Positions 18,461 to 25,929 of a stretch of 25,929 nucleotides of DNA are shown here, piece by piece. The notes under the pieces are model-generated. The model had not been told where the DNA came from, searched no databases, and worked only from the letters and a program-made list of their open reading frames with translations. The stretch lies in NCBI GenBank assembly GCA_001839685.1, contig MLAK01000602.1:1-25929 (forward strand), written 5' to 3'. How positions within the stretch are numbered: the first letter of the stretch is position 1; every line of letters begins with the position of its first letter. The DNA is from Tritrichomonas foetus (Eukaryota; Parabasalia; Tritrichomonadida; Tritrichomonadidae). A program made the translations under genes and the position numbers.

Positions 18461-18714
18461 CTGAAATAGATAAATGTCGAAAACTGATTTTCTTTGTCTT
18501 GTTTTAAAAAGAATATCGATGCATTGTTAGTAACATTTTGGTAATTTAATGATAAATATTGCGAGAGAATCATGCCATTATAGACGAAATATGTTGTGGT
18601 GTTTTCTGGAATTTTGATTCCAATGGAATCTAAAATAGATGAGACAGTGCTTGTTGGATCGACTTGAATGCGCCAGTTATCGCCTGTGGGTGAAGTTATA
18701 TTCAAACAGAGCAT
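18424..18714 (-). CDS. Ubiquitin-like domain protein, 5' part
   Basis: The 96-residue frame begins with a likely beta-grasp fold. MLCLNITSPTGDNWRIQVDP gives a beta hairpin, SSILDSIGIKIPEN the central helix, and YFVYNGMILSQYLSLNYQNV and ASIFFL the remaining strands; VYNGMIL matches the ubiquitin FAGKQL position. No C-terminal Gly-Gly is present. The frame loses sense after IFFLKQDKEN, and a longer sensible frame continues downstream, so this looks like the first part of one larger protein. An undetermined base (N) lies 13 bases upstream of the start at 18727. I see no Inr upstream, so the start is uncertain. Confidence 0.5.
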   Translation of the reverse strand: MLCLNITSPTGDNWRIQVDPTSTVSSILDSIGIKIPENTTTYFVYNGMILSQYLSLNYQNVTNNASIFFLKQDKENQFSTFIYFRKNHANSSQWSA

Positions 18715-18797
18715 ATTTCAAACAATNGTAAACGGAATTGTCATCAATTTTAAACGGCAGGTATTTTCACTCAAATCCTGTTTTCCCAAAAAAAATC

Positions 18798-18822
18798 AAA
18801 AAAAAAAAAAAAAAAAAAAAAA
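18798..18822 (+). repeat. 25-base A homopolymer
   Basis: A run of 25 A, preceded by eight A and TC (18788-18797), about 70 bases from the undetermined base at 18727. It lies in the spacer between the divergent ubiquitin-like and BTB/F5-8C genes (18715-19017). It is not at the 3' end of either gene. Its true length is uncertain. Confidence 0.7.
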
Positions 18823-19017
18823 CCTACAGATCATCATGATCTAGAGCAGCAATGACAAGAGCTTAGTGGAATAGAAACTAAGTTCAATTTCACTGAGTTG
18901 ATATCAATAAAAAGCTTCGATGGTATGTAGAAATACCTTTTTATATCACATATCAAAATTCTATGAGATTCTGAATATATTTTAACAGATTGTATGTATA
19001 AATGGCCAAAATTGTTA

Positions 19018-19022
19018 TCACA
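19018..19022 (+). promoter_or_regulatory. Inr core promoter motif (TCACA)
   Basis: TCACA matches TCAYW; +1 would be 19020. It lies downstream of the first possible ATG (18994) and 31 bases before the ATG at 19051, which favours the later start. Confidence 0.4.
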
Positions 19023-19050
19023 TAAATATAACCATTTTTTGTGCAAAATC

Positions 19051-20268
19051 ATGAAAATGCTCCCAAATGAAGGATTTTCTTTTTCCTTTATTGAGTTAAC
19101 AGAGCATTTACGAGCAGAAACAAATTTAGACTTTTGTATTAATTATAATAACCATGATTATTATGTTAACAAACTTGTAGCTTCCACATTTTCCAGGAAG
19201 ATTTGTGAAATATGTATCAACAACTGTCTTGCCACAAGTCTGTCAATTAGTGATGATAATGGACCATTTGAAGAAATTGTATCAGTTCTAAAAGGAAACT
19301 CTGCCAATATAAATTCGGATAATTATTTGTATATATTAAAAATGGCTGTTATACTAAAAATAGATTTTCTGATAATGTTAGTTTGTGAAACAATAGAAAA
19401 TATTGATTATACAAAAATTGTTGACCTTTTTTATCTTGCATTTTTGAATGGTTGTCATATTGATCCATTTTTGCCAATAATTTCCCAAAATATGGAGAAT
19501 TTGATTAACAATCATTTACTTGAAAATTGGCCTCCAGAACTTTTTGATTTTATTTTTCGCTCGACAGATATTTCTTATCCAATTTTACCAATTTTAGAAA
19601 AATTTATTGAACAGAATCCAAACTCTAGACTAAGGAAATATTATCCTTATTCAGTAAATGAATTAAATAAATCAGATGTTAATATCAACCTCTTTCGAAA
19701 TATGCTTTTGCGTGAAATTCCTGGTGAAACATTTCCTGAATATCCAAAAAATACTTTTATTGTAGAATATTCAAAAGAAAATCAATTTAATGGAATATTT
19801 AAAAAAATAATTTACCCAAAAATTTCTATTTCTAATTCCATTCAATCACTTCATGACTCAACATTCACTGATAGGCACTCGCCATATAACATATTAAATG
19901 ATCATGAATATTTTTATTGTTCGAATACTGACAAAAATCAATTTATTATTTTTTCTTTTGATGAAAATGTAGAAATTTATTTAAATGCATATTCAATCAA
20001 AACTTGGGAAAAGGCATCAAAAGGTATAACTCCATTTTCCTGGCAAATTTTAGTCTCCAATGATTTTCTTGACTGGACTATCGTTGATGAACGCCAAAAT
20101 GTTTCCCAAATGAAGAAAAACAATCACTCAGTTACTTTTCATGTTCAAAAAGCGGAACAAAAGTGCAAAATTATAAAGTTTCTTCAACTCAAAAATGCAA
20201 CAGAATCAAATAATATTATTGCTATTGATCAAATAGAAATATTTGGTCGAATAATAATAAACAAATAA
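19051..20268 (+). CDS. BTB-like plus F5/8-type C (discoidin-like) domain protein
   Basis: The protein has 405 residues from this start, or 424 if the in-frame ATG at 18994 is used. I prefer 19051 because an Inr-like motif lies between the two. It opens with a BTB/POZ-like domain (FSFSFIELTEHL, DFCINYNNHDYYVNKLVASTFSRKI), with a BACK-like helical region to about residue 210. A linker (PGETFPEYPKNTF) leads to a galactose-binding-like F5/8-C fold (about 230-400): FNGIFKKIIYP, QFIIFSFDENVEIYLNAYSIKT, FSWQILVSNDFLDWTIVDER and a closing KFLQLKN...IAIDQIEIFG. This BTB plus F5/8-C layout is common in Tritrichomonas. There is no signal peptide, so it is intracellular, perhaps a Cullin-3-type substrate adaptor (inference). 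It converges on the next gene. Confidence 0.75.
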   Translation: MKMLPNEGFSFSFIELTEHLRAETNLDFCINYNNHDYYVNKLVASTFSRKICEICINNCLATSLSISDDNGPFEEIVSVLKGNSANINSDNYLYILKMAVILKIDFLIMLVCETIENIDYTKIVDLFYLAFLNGCHIDPFLPIISQNMENLINNHLLENWPPELFDFIFRSTDISYPILPILEKFIEQNPNSRLRKYYPYSVNELNKSDVNINLFRNMLLREIPGETFPEYPKNTFIVEYSKENQFNGIFKKIIYPKISISNSIQSLHDSTFTDRHSPYNILNDHEYFYCSNTDKNQFIIFSFDENVEIYLNAYSIKTWEKASKGITPFSWQILVSNDFLDWTIVDERQNVSQMKKNNHSVTFHVQKAEQKCKIIKFLQLKNATESNNIIAIDQIEIFGRIIINK

Positions 20269-20656
20269 TTTTAATTGTTCATGAAAAAATCGATTTGTTT
20301 TATTTAAAATGAATATTACTTAATTGTTACTTCAATGAAAACAATTGTAAAATCAAGAATGCTCAAACATCTAAAGATATGTAGTGTAATGAAATTCAAT
20401 ATTCTAAATTCATCTATTACTTAAGTTTTGTTTCAATACAGTTACGAATATTTATGTTATTAAAAAATGTTGATATTAAACGGATATATTATGTTTATAT
20501 TCTTGCTTTCTATTTAAATACTATTTTATTTCTCATTTTGTTGTCGTAGTAAACATTTGATTACTAATCGTTTTTTTTTTAAATATCAAAAAATAATTAT
20601 GCATATTTTTATGGTTTATTTAACGAATATATTTATCAACAACAAAATAAAAACGA
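20269..20656. other. Spacer between convergent genes
   Basis: About 390 AT-rich bases between the BTB/F5-8C stop and the RBR stop. No gene. It contains the left arm of the inverted repeat that overlaps the RBR stop codon. Confidence 0.5.
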
Positions 20657-20663
20657 TTAGTAA
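20561..20663. repeat. Inverted repeat at the 3' end of the RBR gene
   Basis: TTACTAATCGTTTTT (20561-20575) and its exact 15-bp complement AAAAACGATTAGTAA (20649-20663) flank 73 AT-rich bases. The right arm includes the RBR stop codon (TAA, 20657-20659 on the minus strand). In the transcript this would fold the 3' end back on the stop codon. Confidence 0.55.
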
Positions 20664-23600
20664 AGTCCACCATGCTCTTCTATCATATGTTTCTCAATTG
20701 ATTTGGCTTCAAATACTTTTTTACATCTATAACACCATCTACATTTACACCTTTGACAAATCATTAAATTACAACCAAAGAAATTAAATGCAGGATAATT
20801 ACAACCAGGACAAAAGCTTTCATTTGGACCAATTTCATCAGGACATTTTGCGCCTTTTTTATGCCATCTTAAACATTTTGTATGAAATACATTACCACAA
20901 TCAGTAACATTACATTTAATATCATCTGCATGATTGTTATGATTTTTAGAATTTGAATATATAACTGTCATTTGGTTTAAATGTTCAGGACAAAAAACAA
21001 TCATTGGACATTGCAACTTAGCTAAAAGGAATGCTGCATTTACCCATGCTCGGATATGATCAATTAAATCACTATTTGATTCCATTAGATACCAAATGTA
21101 TTGTCCTAAAGGTATAGATTTATTACGAGTATAACCTGAACCCTTTCGAAAGAGTTTTAATGGTTTCCATAATGTTTCATAATCTTTTACAAGATTGGAT
21201 GGATCAATAAATAAATCATCCAATGAGAAATAAGTTCGAGTTGCTTCTTTAATCTTTTGTGAAGCACACATTGAACAAATTGACAACATACTTGTATTTC
21301 CAGAATCATCATAAAATGCCATTCTTTTGACAAAAGGAATTGAAGACCCACAAATGGCTAAACAGAATAAATTTTCATCAATCGGTGTTAAATTAACTTC
21401 ATCAATTTTAAATAATTCAATATCAGAGGGTTTCATAATCAATAAATTATATTGTCGATAATATTCATAATCCAAAAAACCTCTTTCTTCAAATTTCTTT
21501 TTAATTTTTCGGAATTTTTCTAATGAAACAACAGTTGGATAGTATTCAAACCGGAAGTTCTTTTTGTTAATGTCATCTTTCAATTTTTTATTTAAATGAT
21601 TCACAACATCAACTTTTCCAACCCAAAGCGAATCTTCATCATGAAGGGCAGTTGCTTCAGTTGTATTTGATGCTAACCAATGATTTATTTCATCTCGAGT
21701 TTTTTCATGGAAAAGCATGGCTGGATGAGGTAATGGAATATGTAACACACTCGTTAAAACATCGTTTGCAAACACTTTTTTAATCTTTTTTGCAAATGGA
21801 ATCCATGCTGAGCTTGAAATTACATCAACTTCAATCCTTCCTTCACTTTGACTGCTCTTTTTAATGATTGGATCATCAAAACAGTAAAGGCTAAATTCAT
21901 CTGCAACAGATTTGACCTTTTCATATCGTTCTTTTACTGTTACACCTTTATGTTTTTCAACAGGAAATACGAAAGTCATAAGTTTATAAGGATTACTAAT
22001 TTCCACATCACCATAACGACGAGTTGCATTGATAATAGCACTTTTTATAAGTTCATTCTTTTCAGCAGCAAGTTCATTTCCTTCAAGTGTTGTTTTCAAT
22101 TTAATAAAGAAACAAAAAGAGCCAATTTCTCTAATGGAAATGTTAATATCAGAATTTTTAAGACAGTTTTTCATACTAATACTTAGAATATATTTCATTT
22201 TCTTTTCCATATTTCGACTTGCAGCTTCATGATCTAAAAGTGCGTTTAAATTGCTAACAATACCTCTTTTAATGCTTTCGAAATCAAATGGCTTCCTAGT
22301 ACCTGTATCATCATGAGAAAATAAATGTCGATTTTTTGGAAGAGCAAAAACAACATCATCATTTCCAAGAAACACCTCTAAGAGACCTAGAAAATTTGGA
22401 TAAGATGATAGAATTTTTCCATTTCCATCAATAAAGGAATTCCTTGATTCATAAATTGACATTAAATATTGATTGATTCCATTGAAATTCGAATTAATAC
22501 CAAAGAAAGAGTTTTTTAAGTTCACAATGTATGCTATTGAATTTGAAAATACTTTAGCTGTCTCTGGAAGATATGCACTACAGGATTCGGACATAATTTG
22601 TTCAGTTTCATCAATAAACTGAGTTAGTACCAGTTTTTGACCAAGTTCTTCATTTTCTTCATCACTTAATATAACGATATGTGAAGGCGTATCAAAAGGA
22701 TGAATGCTTCCAATTCCAACAGTTGGCAATGCAATAATTTTTTGATTTAATCGTCTATTTCCACTATTTCCAATATCTTCACCTTTAAATATGAACTCAT
22801 CAGCTGTTATTGCAAATCGATAAGGTGGCATATGACCTTTCATTTCATCAGTATGATGTGAAAGAAATGTAATTGACTGTCTTGTTATTGAATATATGGA
22901 TGGTGGTAAAAACAATTCTGGAATTTCATTATCTGATTTATCACCATCTTTTTTGGCTTCTTCAGAATCATCTTTGTTTTCTTCATCATCAGTGGTTTTA
23001 TGGAATCGACGTGATCTTTTCGAAACACTTCGTTCAGTGCTTCTCATAGTGTAAACAAGTGGATGAAGATCAGAAACATTATCCGATTGTAATTCAATCA
23101 AAACTGATAATTGCTGATCATAATATAAAAGAGAACGCGGCACATAAGGAATAATATTGGAGATTAAATTAAGAGACTGTTTAATATCTCTTTGATAATC
23201 AAAATTAATATCATTTGGACAGTAACTAATAAATGAAAAATGATTTACAGTATTTGAAATTGTAAAATTATTAACAGAGCATGAAGAAGGATTTTGTGAG
23301 GTAGATGATGTTGATGTTGAAAAAATATTATTAATTGAGCTATTTGAAAACAATAGATATTTTGATTGATCAATTAAAATTGGTAACATGGCACTTACAA
23401 ATGAATTATCATGTTCTTCAGCAATTTGAAAAGAACAAACAGCCATTTCAATATCGATTTTATCTTTCCCAAAATCTTTTTCAACTGGTATAGAATGAAT
23501 TAATGATACAAAACATGTAGTGCTTTCTTCAACACGATCAATACAAAGCGCAAAACATTGGGTGGGTGTAGAATAACCGTTCCATCCAGGTCTGTTTGAT

Positions 23601-24964
23601 AAAATAACATCTGTGTTTTCGGAATTTTTCATAATAATTGAAATCAAATTATCATGTGAAATTCGATCAAATATTAATTCATGACTTGCATAAAAATCAT
23701 TGTTATAAGATTTACAAAGAAGGAAATAATTCGTAATTTTTTCATTCATATTCGATAAGTATTTTTGCAGTCTAGTAATCGTCCTGTTAAAACATTCATT
23801 TTCATCTTCAAAACCATCATTTTCATTGCCACTTTCATCATTTCCTTCATCACTTTCATCTAGTTCATCGTCATCTTCATTTTCTGAACCATGGAGGTTT
23901 AAATCATTGATATTTGTTAATTTTTCAAATAGAAAATTGATTATCTCATTACAAATTTCAGGGTTTAAACCAGCACGCAAGAATTTAGAATCTTCAACAG
24001 GCGGAGCTTTAATGAGTGGTAAGAAAACCTTTAAAATCGTGACAATATCAGAATACTGGTCAAAATTTTGAAGAAAGCTATCAGAGTATAAATCATTAAT
24101 GATTGATGAACCATATCTCATCAATTGTTGAAGAAGTAAAGAAAAAAGACAACCAGATTTTTTATCAGATTTATGTTGTGATTTGACAAAAACTGCTAAA
24201 TTCACATATTCATATAATAAAAGATCATCAAATTGAGCAGCAATCATTCCTTCTTCAGTAAGTTCTCCATCTTCAATAAGTCCAAAACCAACAAGATGGT
24301 TATATTCGACAGATGATTCGTCAACAGACTCATTAAAGTTAAGACTTCTTAAAATAAATGAATAATTATTCTGATTTGAATGTAAAAAACCTTCTTCTTC
24401 TTCTTCCTCTTCTTCGTTATGACTCTCTGATTCTTCCTCAGGTTTTGGAAGATCATATCTGAAAGGGTTTGTATCAGTGATTTCACTATCAATTTTTGGT
24501 GACTTTTTTGAATGTTTTGGTGTGAAAATTTCGATAGAAATTGCTCCTTCTGTTTCAGAAACACGTTCCAAATTTTCAGCTTTTTCGGCTTTTGTAAGTT
24601 TCCTCGTTTTATATTTTTTGACGCCTGTTTTTGGATCAATTTCACATTCTTCACGTTCACCACAATCAATCACAAGTGATGCACGAATATTATGAAGATT
24701 TCCTTGCCCAATTACAACAAATGATGGTGGCAAAATAATATTGCTTATATCAGGCGGAATTGGCTTTTCAATAATTCCATGTTGCATTTTGGTGAGTGAC
24801 TCAATTCTGTATTCAACGAAAAGCAAAAATTTTACATCAGATTTGAATCCTTGATTTTCTAAAATAAAACTTCGAACTCGATCATAGAATGACTTTTCTG
24901 TATCACTGGGGCGAATCTCTTCATGAATAAGTATAGGCCTTTTATTATCTTTCGTTGGAATCAT
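20657..24964 (-). CDS. Degenerate DEAH-helicase fragment fused to IBR-Rcat (RBR-type) E3 ligase, DEAH11/12-like
   Basis: The protein has 1,435 residues from the first in-frame ATG (24964); the frame opens a little further upstream but has no earlier ATG. The N-terminus looks like the second RecA lobe of a DEAH helicase (about 39-150): KFLLFVEYRIESL, ASLVIDCGEREECEIDPKTG (motif V region) and AENLERVSETEGAISIEIFT, which aligns with QRxGRxGR but has lost its arginines. The first RecA lobe with the ATP motifs is absent. An HA2-like stretch follows (NHLVGFGLIEDGELTEEG), then Glu/Asp-rich linkers. The C-terminus holds a degenerate RING1 (ICSMC), an IBR (FCPEHL...CNVTDCGNVFHTKCLRWHKKGAKC) and a complete Rcat: C1385/C1388, catalytic-type C1398 in FFGCNLM, C1403, C1406 or C1408, C1411, C1414 and a closing KHM..EH. 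The order matches plant DEAH11/12 proteins. Ubiquitin ligase activity is likely; helicase activity is not. Confidence 0.85.
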   Translation of the reverse strand: MIPTKDNKRPILIHEEIRPSDTEKSFYDRVRSFILENQGFKSDVKFLLFVEYRIESLTKMQHGIIEKPIPPDISNIILPPSFVVIGQGNLHNIRASLVIDCGEREECEIDPKTGVKKYKTRKLTKAEKAENLERVSETEGAISIEIFTPKHSKKSPKIDSEITDTNPFRYDLPKPEEESESHNEEEEEEEEGFLHSNQNNYSFILRSLNFNESVDESSVEYNHLVGFGLIEDGELTEEGMIAAQFDDLLLYEYVNLAVFVKSQHKSDKKSGCLFSLLLQQLMRYGSSIINDLYSDSFLQNFDQYSDIVTILKVFLPLIKAPPVEDSKFLRAGLNPEICNEIINFLFEKLTNINDLNLHGSENEDDDELDESDEGNDESGNENDGFEDENECFNRTITRLQKYLSNMNEKITNYFLLCKSYNNDFYASHELIFDRISHDNLISIIMKNSENTDVILSNRPGWNGYSTPTQCFALCIDRVEESTTCFVSLIHSIPVEKDFGKDKIDIEMAVCSFQIAEEHDNSFVSAMLPILIDQSKYLLFSNSSINNIFSTSTSSTSQNPSSCSVNNFTISNTVNHFSFISYCPNDINFDYQRDIKQSLNLISNIIPYVPRSLLYYDQQLSVLIELQSDNVSDLHPLVYTMRSTERSVSKRSRRFHKTTDDEENKDDSEEAKKDGDKSDNEIPELFLPPSIYSITRQSITFLSHHTDEMKGHMPPYRFAITADEFIFKGEDIGNSGNRRLNQKIIALPTVGIGSIHPFDTPSHIVILSDEENEELGQKLVLTQFIDETEQIMSESCSAYLPETAKVFSNSIAYIVNLKNSFFGINSNFNGINQYLMSIYESRNSFIDGNGKILSSYPNFLGLLEVFLGNDDVVFALPKNRHLFSHDDTGTRKPFDFESIKRGIVSNLNALLDHEAASRNMEKKMKYILSISMKNCLKNSDINISIREIGSFCFFIKLKTTLEGNELAAEKNELIKSAIINATRRYGDVEISNPYKLMTFVFPVEKHKGVTVKERYEKVKSVADEFSLYCFDDPIIKKSSQSEGRIEVDVISSSAWIPFAKKIKKVFANDVLTSVLHIPLPHPAMLFHEKTRDEINHWLASNTTEATALHDEDSLWVGKVDVVNHLNKKLKDDINKKNFRFEYYPTVVSLEKFRKIKKKFEERGFLDYEYYRQYNLLIMKPSDIELFKIDEVNLTPIDENLFCLAICGSSIPFVKRMAFYDDSGNTSMLSICSMCASQKIKEATRTYFSLDDLFIDPSNLVKDYETLWKPLKLFRKGSGYTRNKSIPLGQYIWYLMESNSDLIDHIRAWVNAAFLLAKLQCPMIVFCPEHLNQMTVIYSNSKNHNNHADDIKCNVTDCGNVFHTKCLRWHKKGAKCPDEIGPNESFCPGCNYPAFNFFGCNLMICQRCKCRWCYRCKKVFEAKSIEKHMIEEHGGLY

Positions 24965-25263
24965 TTCATTCTTTTCAACCAACTTTTGATAGGATTTTAA
25001 TCGTATTTATCAATTTGGTTATTCAAAAAGTCGTGTTCGTTCCTAAATTTCAATTAGTTTTAAGTGTCGATGAAAAAGTTCCAAATTGTCAAATATAACA
25101 ATCATTTGTCAGGAAAAGAAACAATAACCAGTTTTCATCCTAAAGATAGAAAATACACCTGTTCAATATGATGTTATTAAATGGTAATTTTTATTAACAC
25201 AAAAGATAATTTAATATCTTATTGGATTACGCGACAATGCTTCTATTTATCATCTATTTAAAA
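24965..25263. other. Spacer upstream of the RBR gene
   Basis: About 300 AT-rich bases. No frame resembling the missing helicase RecA1 lobe is present, so that part has not simply been separated by a frameshift. A short ATG-AAA-TGA frame overlaps just upstream of the chosen RBR start. No Inr motif is evident near it. Confidence 0.5.
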
Positions 25264-25929
25264 TCATTGTGTTTCTAATATTGTAGGAGGTCTTCTGTTG
25301 GTTTTCCTTGGGTTTCTCCTAATTGCCAAGCTCTGAACAGTAATAGGTGATTTATCTCCAGTTTTAATTGACATTCCTATATTCGTTGGAATTGTTGGTA
25401 AACTTGGAACAGGACTAAAAGAAGGGAACACTTCTTTGTTTAAATTTACTTGATGTTTTTTGGCAAGAACACCACCAAGAATTCTTGGTGTCGTTTTTAA
25501 TAACGGACTATCTCCCTCATTGTTTGAATCTTGACTCGTGTCTTTTAGAATAGTATCAAATAAAGAACAAGTATTATATCTGCTTGAAGCAAGCTGAAGT
25601 CTTTGAGATGATGGCTCAGGACTCTTTTGACCGAAAAATCTTGGTTTTGGAATGACTGGCCGAGCTTTTGAAAAAATCTTTTTCATAGCATTTTGTGCTT
25701 TTTTCTTAGCTTCATCTCTTCGCCTTTTCTCTAATTCTTCTGCTTTTACTTTCTCTTTTTCTTCTTCTTGAGCTTTTCTACGAGCTTGTTCTTCGGCAAG
25801 AATTCTCGCCACTTCTTCGGCTAAACTATTGATTTTGCCCTTTGGTTGTTGTACTTTTTCTGCTTTCAATCTAGCTTCCTCTTCAGTCTTCAACCGTGCT
25901 TCTTCTTCAGCCTTCAATCGTGCTTCTTC
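25264..25929 (-). CDS. Coiled-coil protein with EEARLKAE repeats (5' end outside window)
   Basis: Only the C-terminal 221 residues are in the window. The frame is still open at the right edge, and the start lies beyond it. Visible parts are tandem EEARLKAE/EEARLKTE units (repeated Arg/Lys/Glu/Ala helix), a further Glu/Lys/Ala coil to about 80, then a basic linker and a Pro/Ser-rich tail with short hydrophobic patches (PRILGGVLAKKHQVN, LAIRRNPRKTNRR), ending PPTILETQ. The repeat units are nearly identical in DNA, which marks a slippage-prone tract at the window edge. I recognise no domain; a cytoskeletal or scaffold role is possible but unsupported. Confidence 0.7.
   Translation of the reverse strand, partial: EEARLKAEEEARLKTEEEARLKAEKVQQPKGKINSLAEEVARILAEEQARRKAQEEEKEKVKAEELEKRRRDEAKKKAQNAMKKIFSKARPVIPKPRFFGQKSPEPSSQRLQLASSRYNTCSLFDTILKDTSQDSNNEGDSPLLKTTPRILGGVLAKKHQVNLNKEVFPSFSPVPSLPTIPTNIGMSIKTGDKSPITVQSLAIRRNPRKTNRRPPTILETQ

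Noticed and set aside
18798..18822. Poly(A) as the tail of a retroposed gene
   Set aside because: No coding sequence or 3' end precedes it on the plus strand, and no flanking direct repeat is visible; more likely a homopolymer or assembly artefact.
24965..24982. Six extra residues before the RBR start
   Set aside because: The extension would begin with TTG; the first in-frame ATG is at 24964.
1..25929. Canonical trichomonad introns (GTATGT ... ACTAACACACAG)
   Set aside because: I found no full branch/3' site consensus; the main genes read as single frames.

Overview
The window reads as nuclear DNA of a parabasalid flagellate (a trichomonad, most likely a Tritrichomonas-like species). It is AT-rich, and most genes are single open reading frames with short spacers. 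One gene encodes a protein with the trichomonad-specific initiator-binding fold. Five genes carry a TCAYW initiator (Inr) motif 3-31 bases before the chosen ATG, as trichomonad core promoters do. The families present (BTB-ankyrin, BTB plus F5/8-type C, DENN, RBR ligase, twinfilin) are eukaryotic. The genus is inference.

Layout. Bases 1-3500 hold no convincing intact gene. They contain a 1,168-bp DNA transposon-like element (1793-2960) with 13-bp terminal inverted repeats and an 8-bp target duplication, plus one decayed reading frame. Then come four plus-strand genes: an initiator-binding-domain protein (3529-4245), twinfilin (4933-5895), a homeodomain-like plus WD40 protein (6397-8991), and a BTB-like/ankyrin gene (9240-12331) broken at four places. 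A minus-strand block follows: a SAPS-family PP6 regulatory subunit (12802-14277), a DENN protein with eleven IQ-like repeats and a histidine-rich tract (14655-17843), and a frameshifted ubiquitin-like gene (18065-18714). A plus-strand BTB/F5-8C gene (19051-20268) converges on a large minus-strand protein (20657-24964) with a degenerate half-helicase at its N-terminus and an IBR-Rcat ubiquitin-ligase module at its C-terminus. The window ends inside a coiled-coil protein gene (25264-25929).

The genes do not form a pathway. Themes are transcription (Inr-binding protein, homeodomain-like protein), actin and membrane traffic (twinfilin, DENN), ubiquitin and phosphatase signalling (RBR, ubiquitin-like, SAPS), and the BTB/ankyrin families common in trichomonads. 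The most unusual items are the homeodomain-like/WD40 fusion, the headless DEAH helicase-RBR protein, the ankyrin gene whose lesions all lie next to inter-repeat boundaries, the transposon with intact target duplication, and the IQ-like array in which glutamate replaces the key glutamine.
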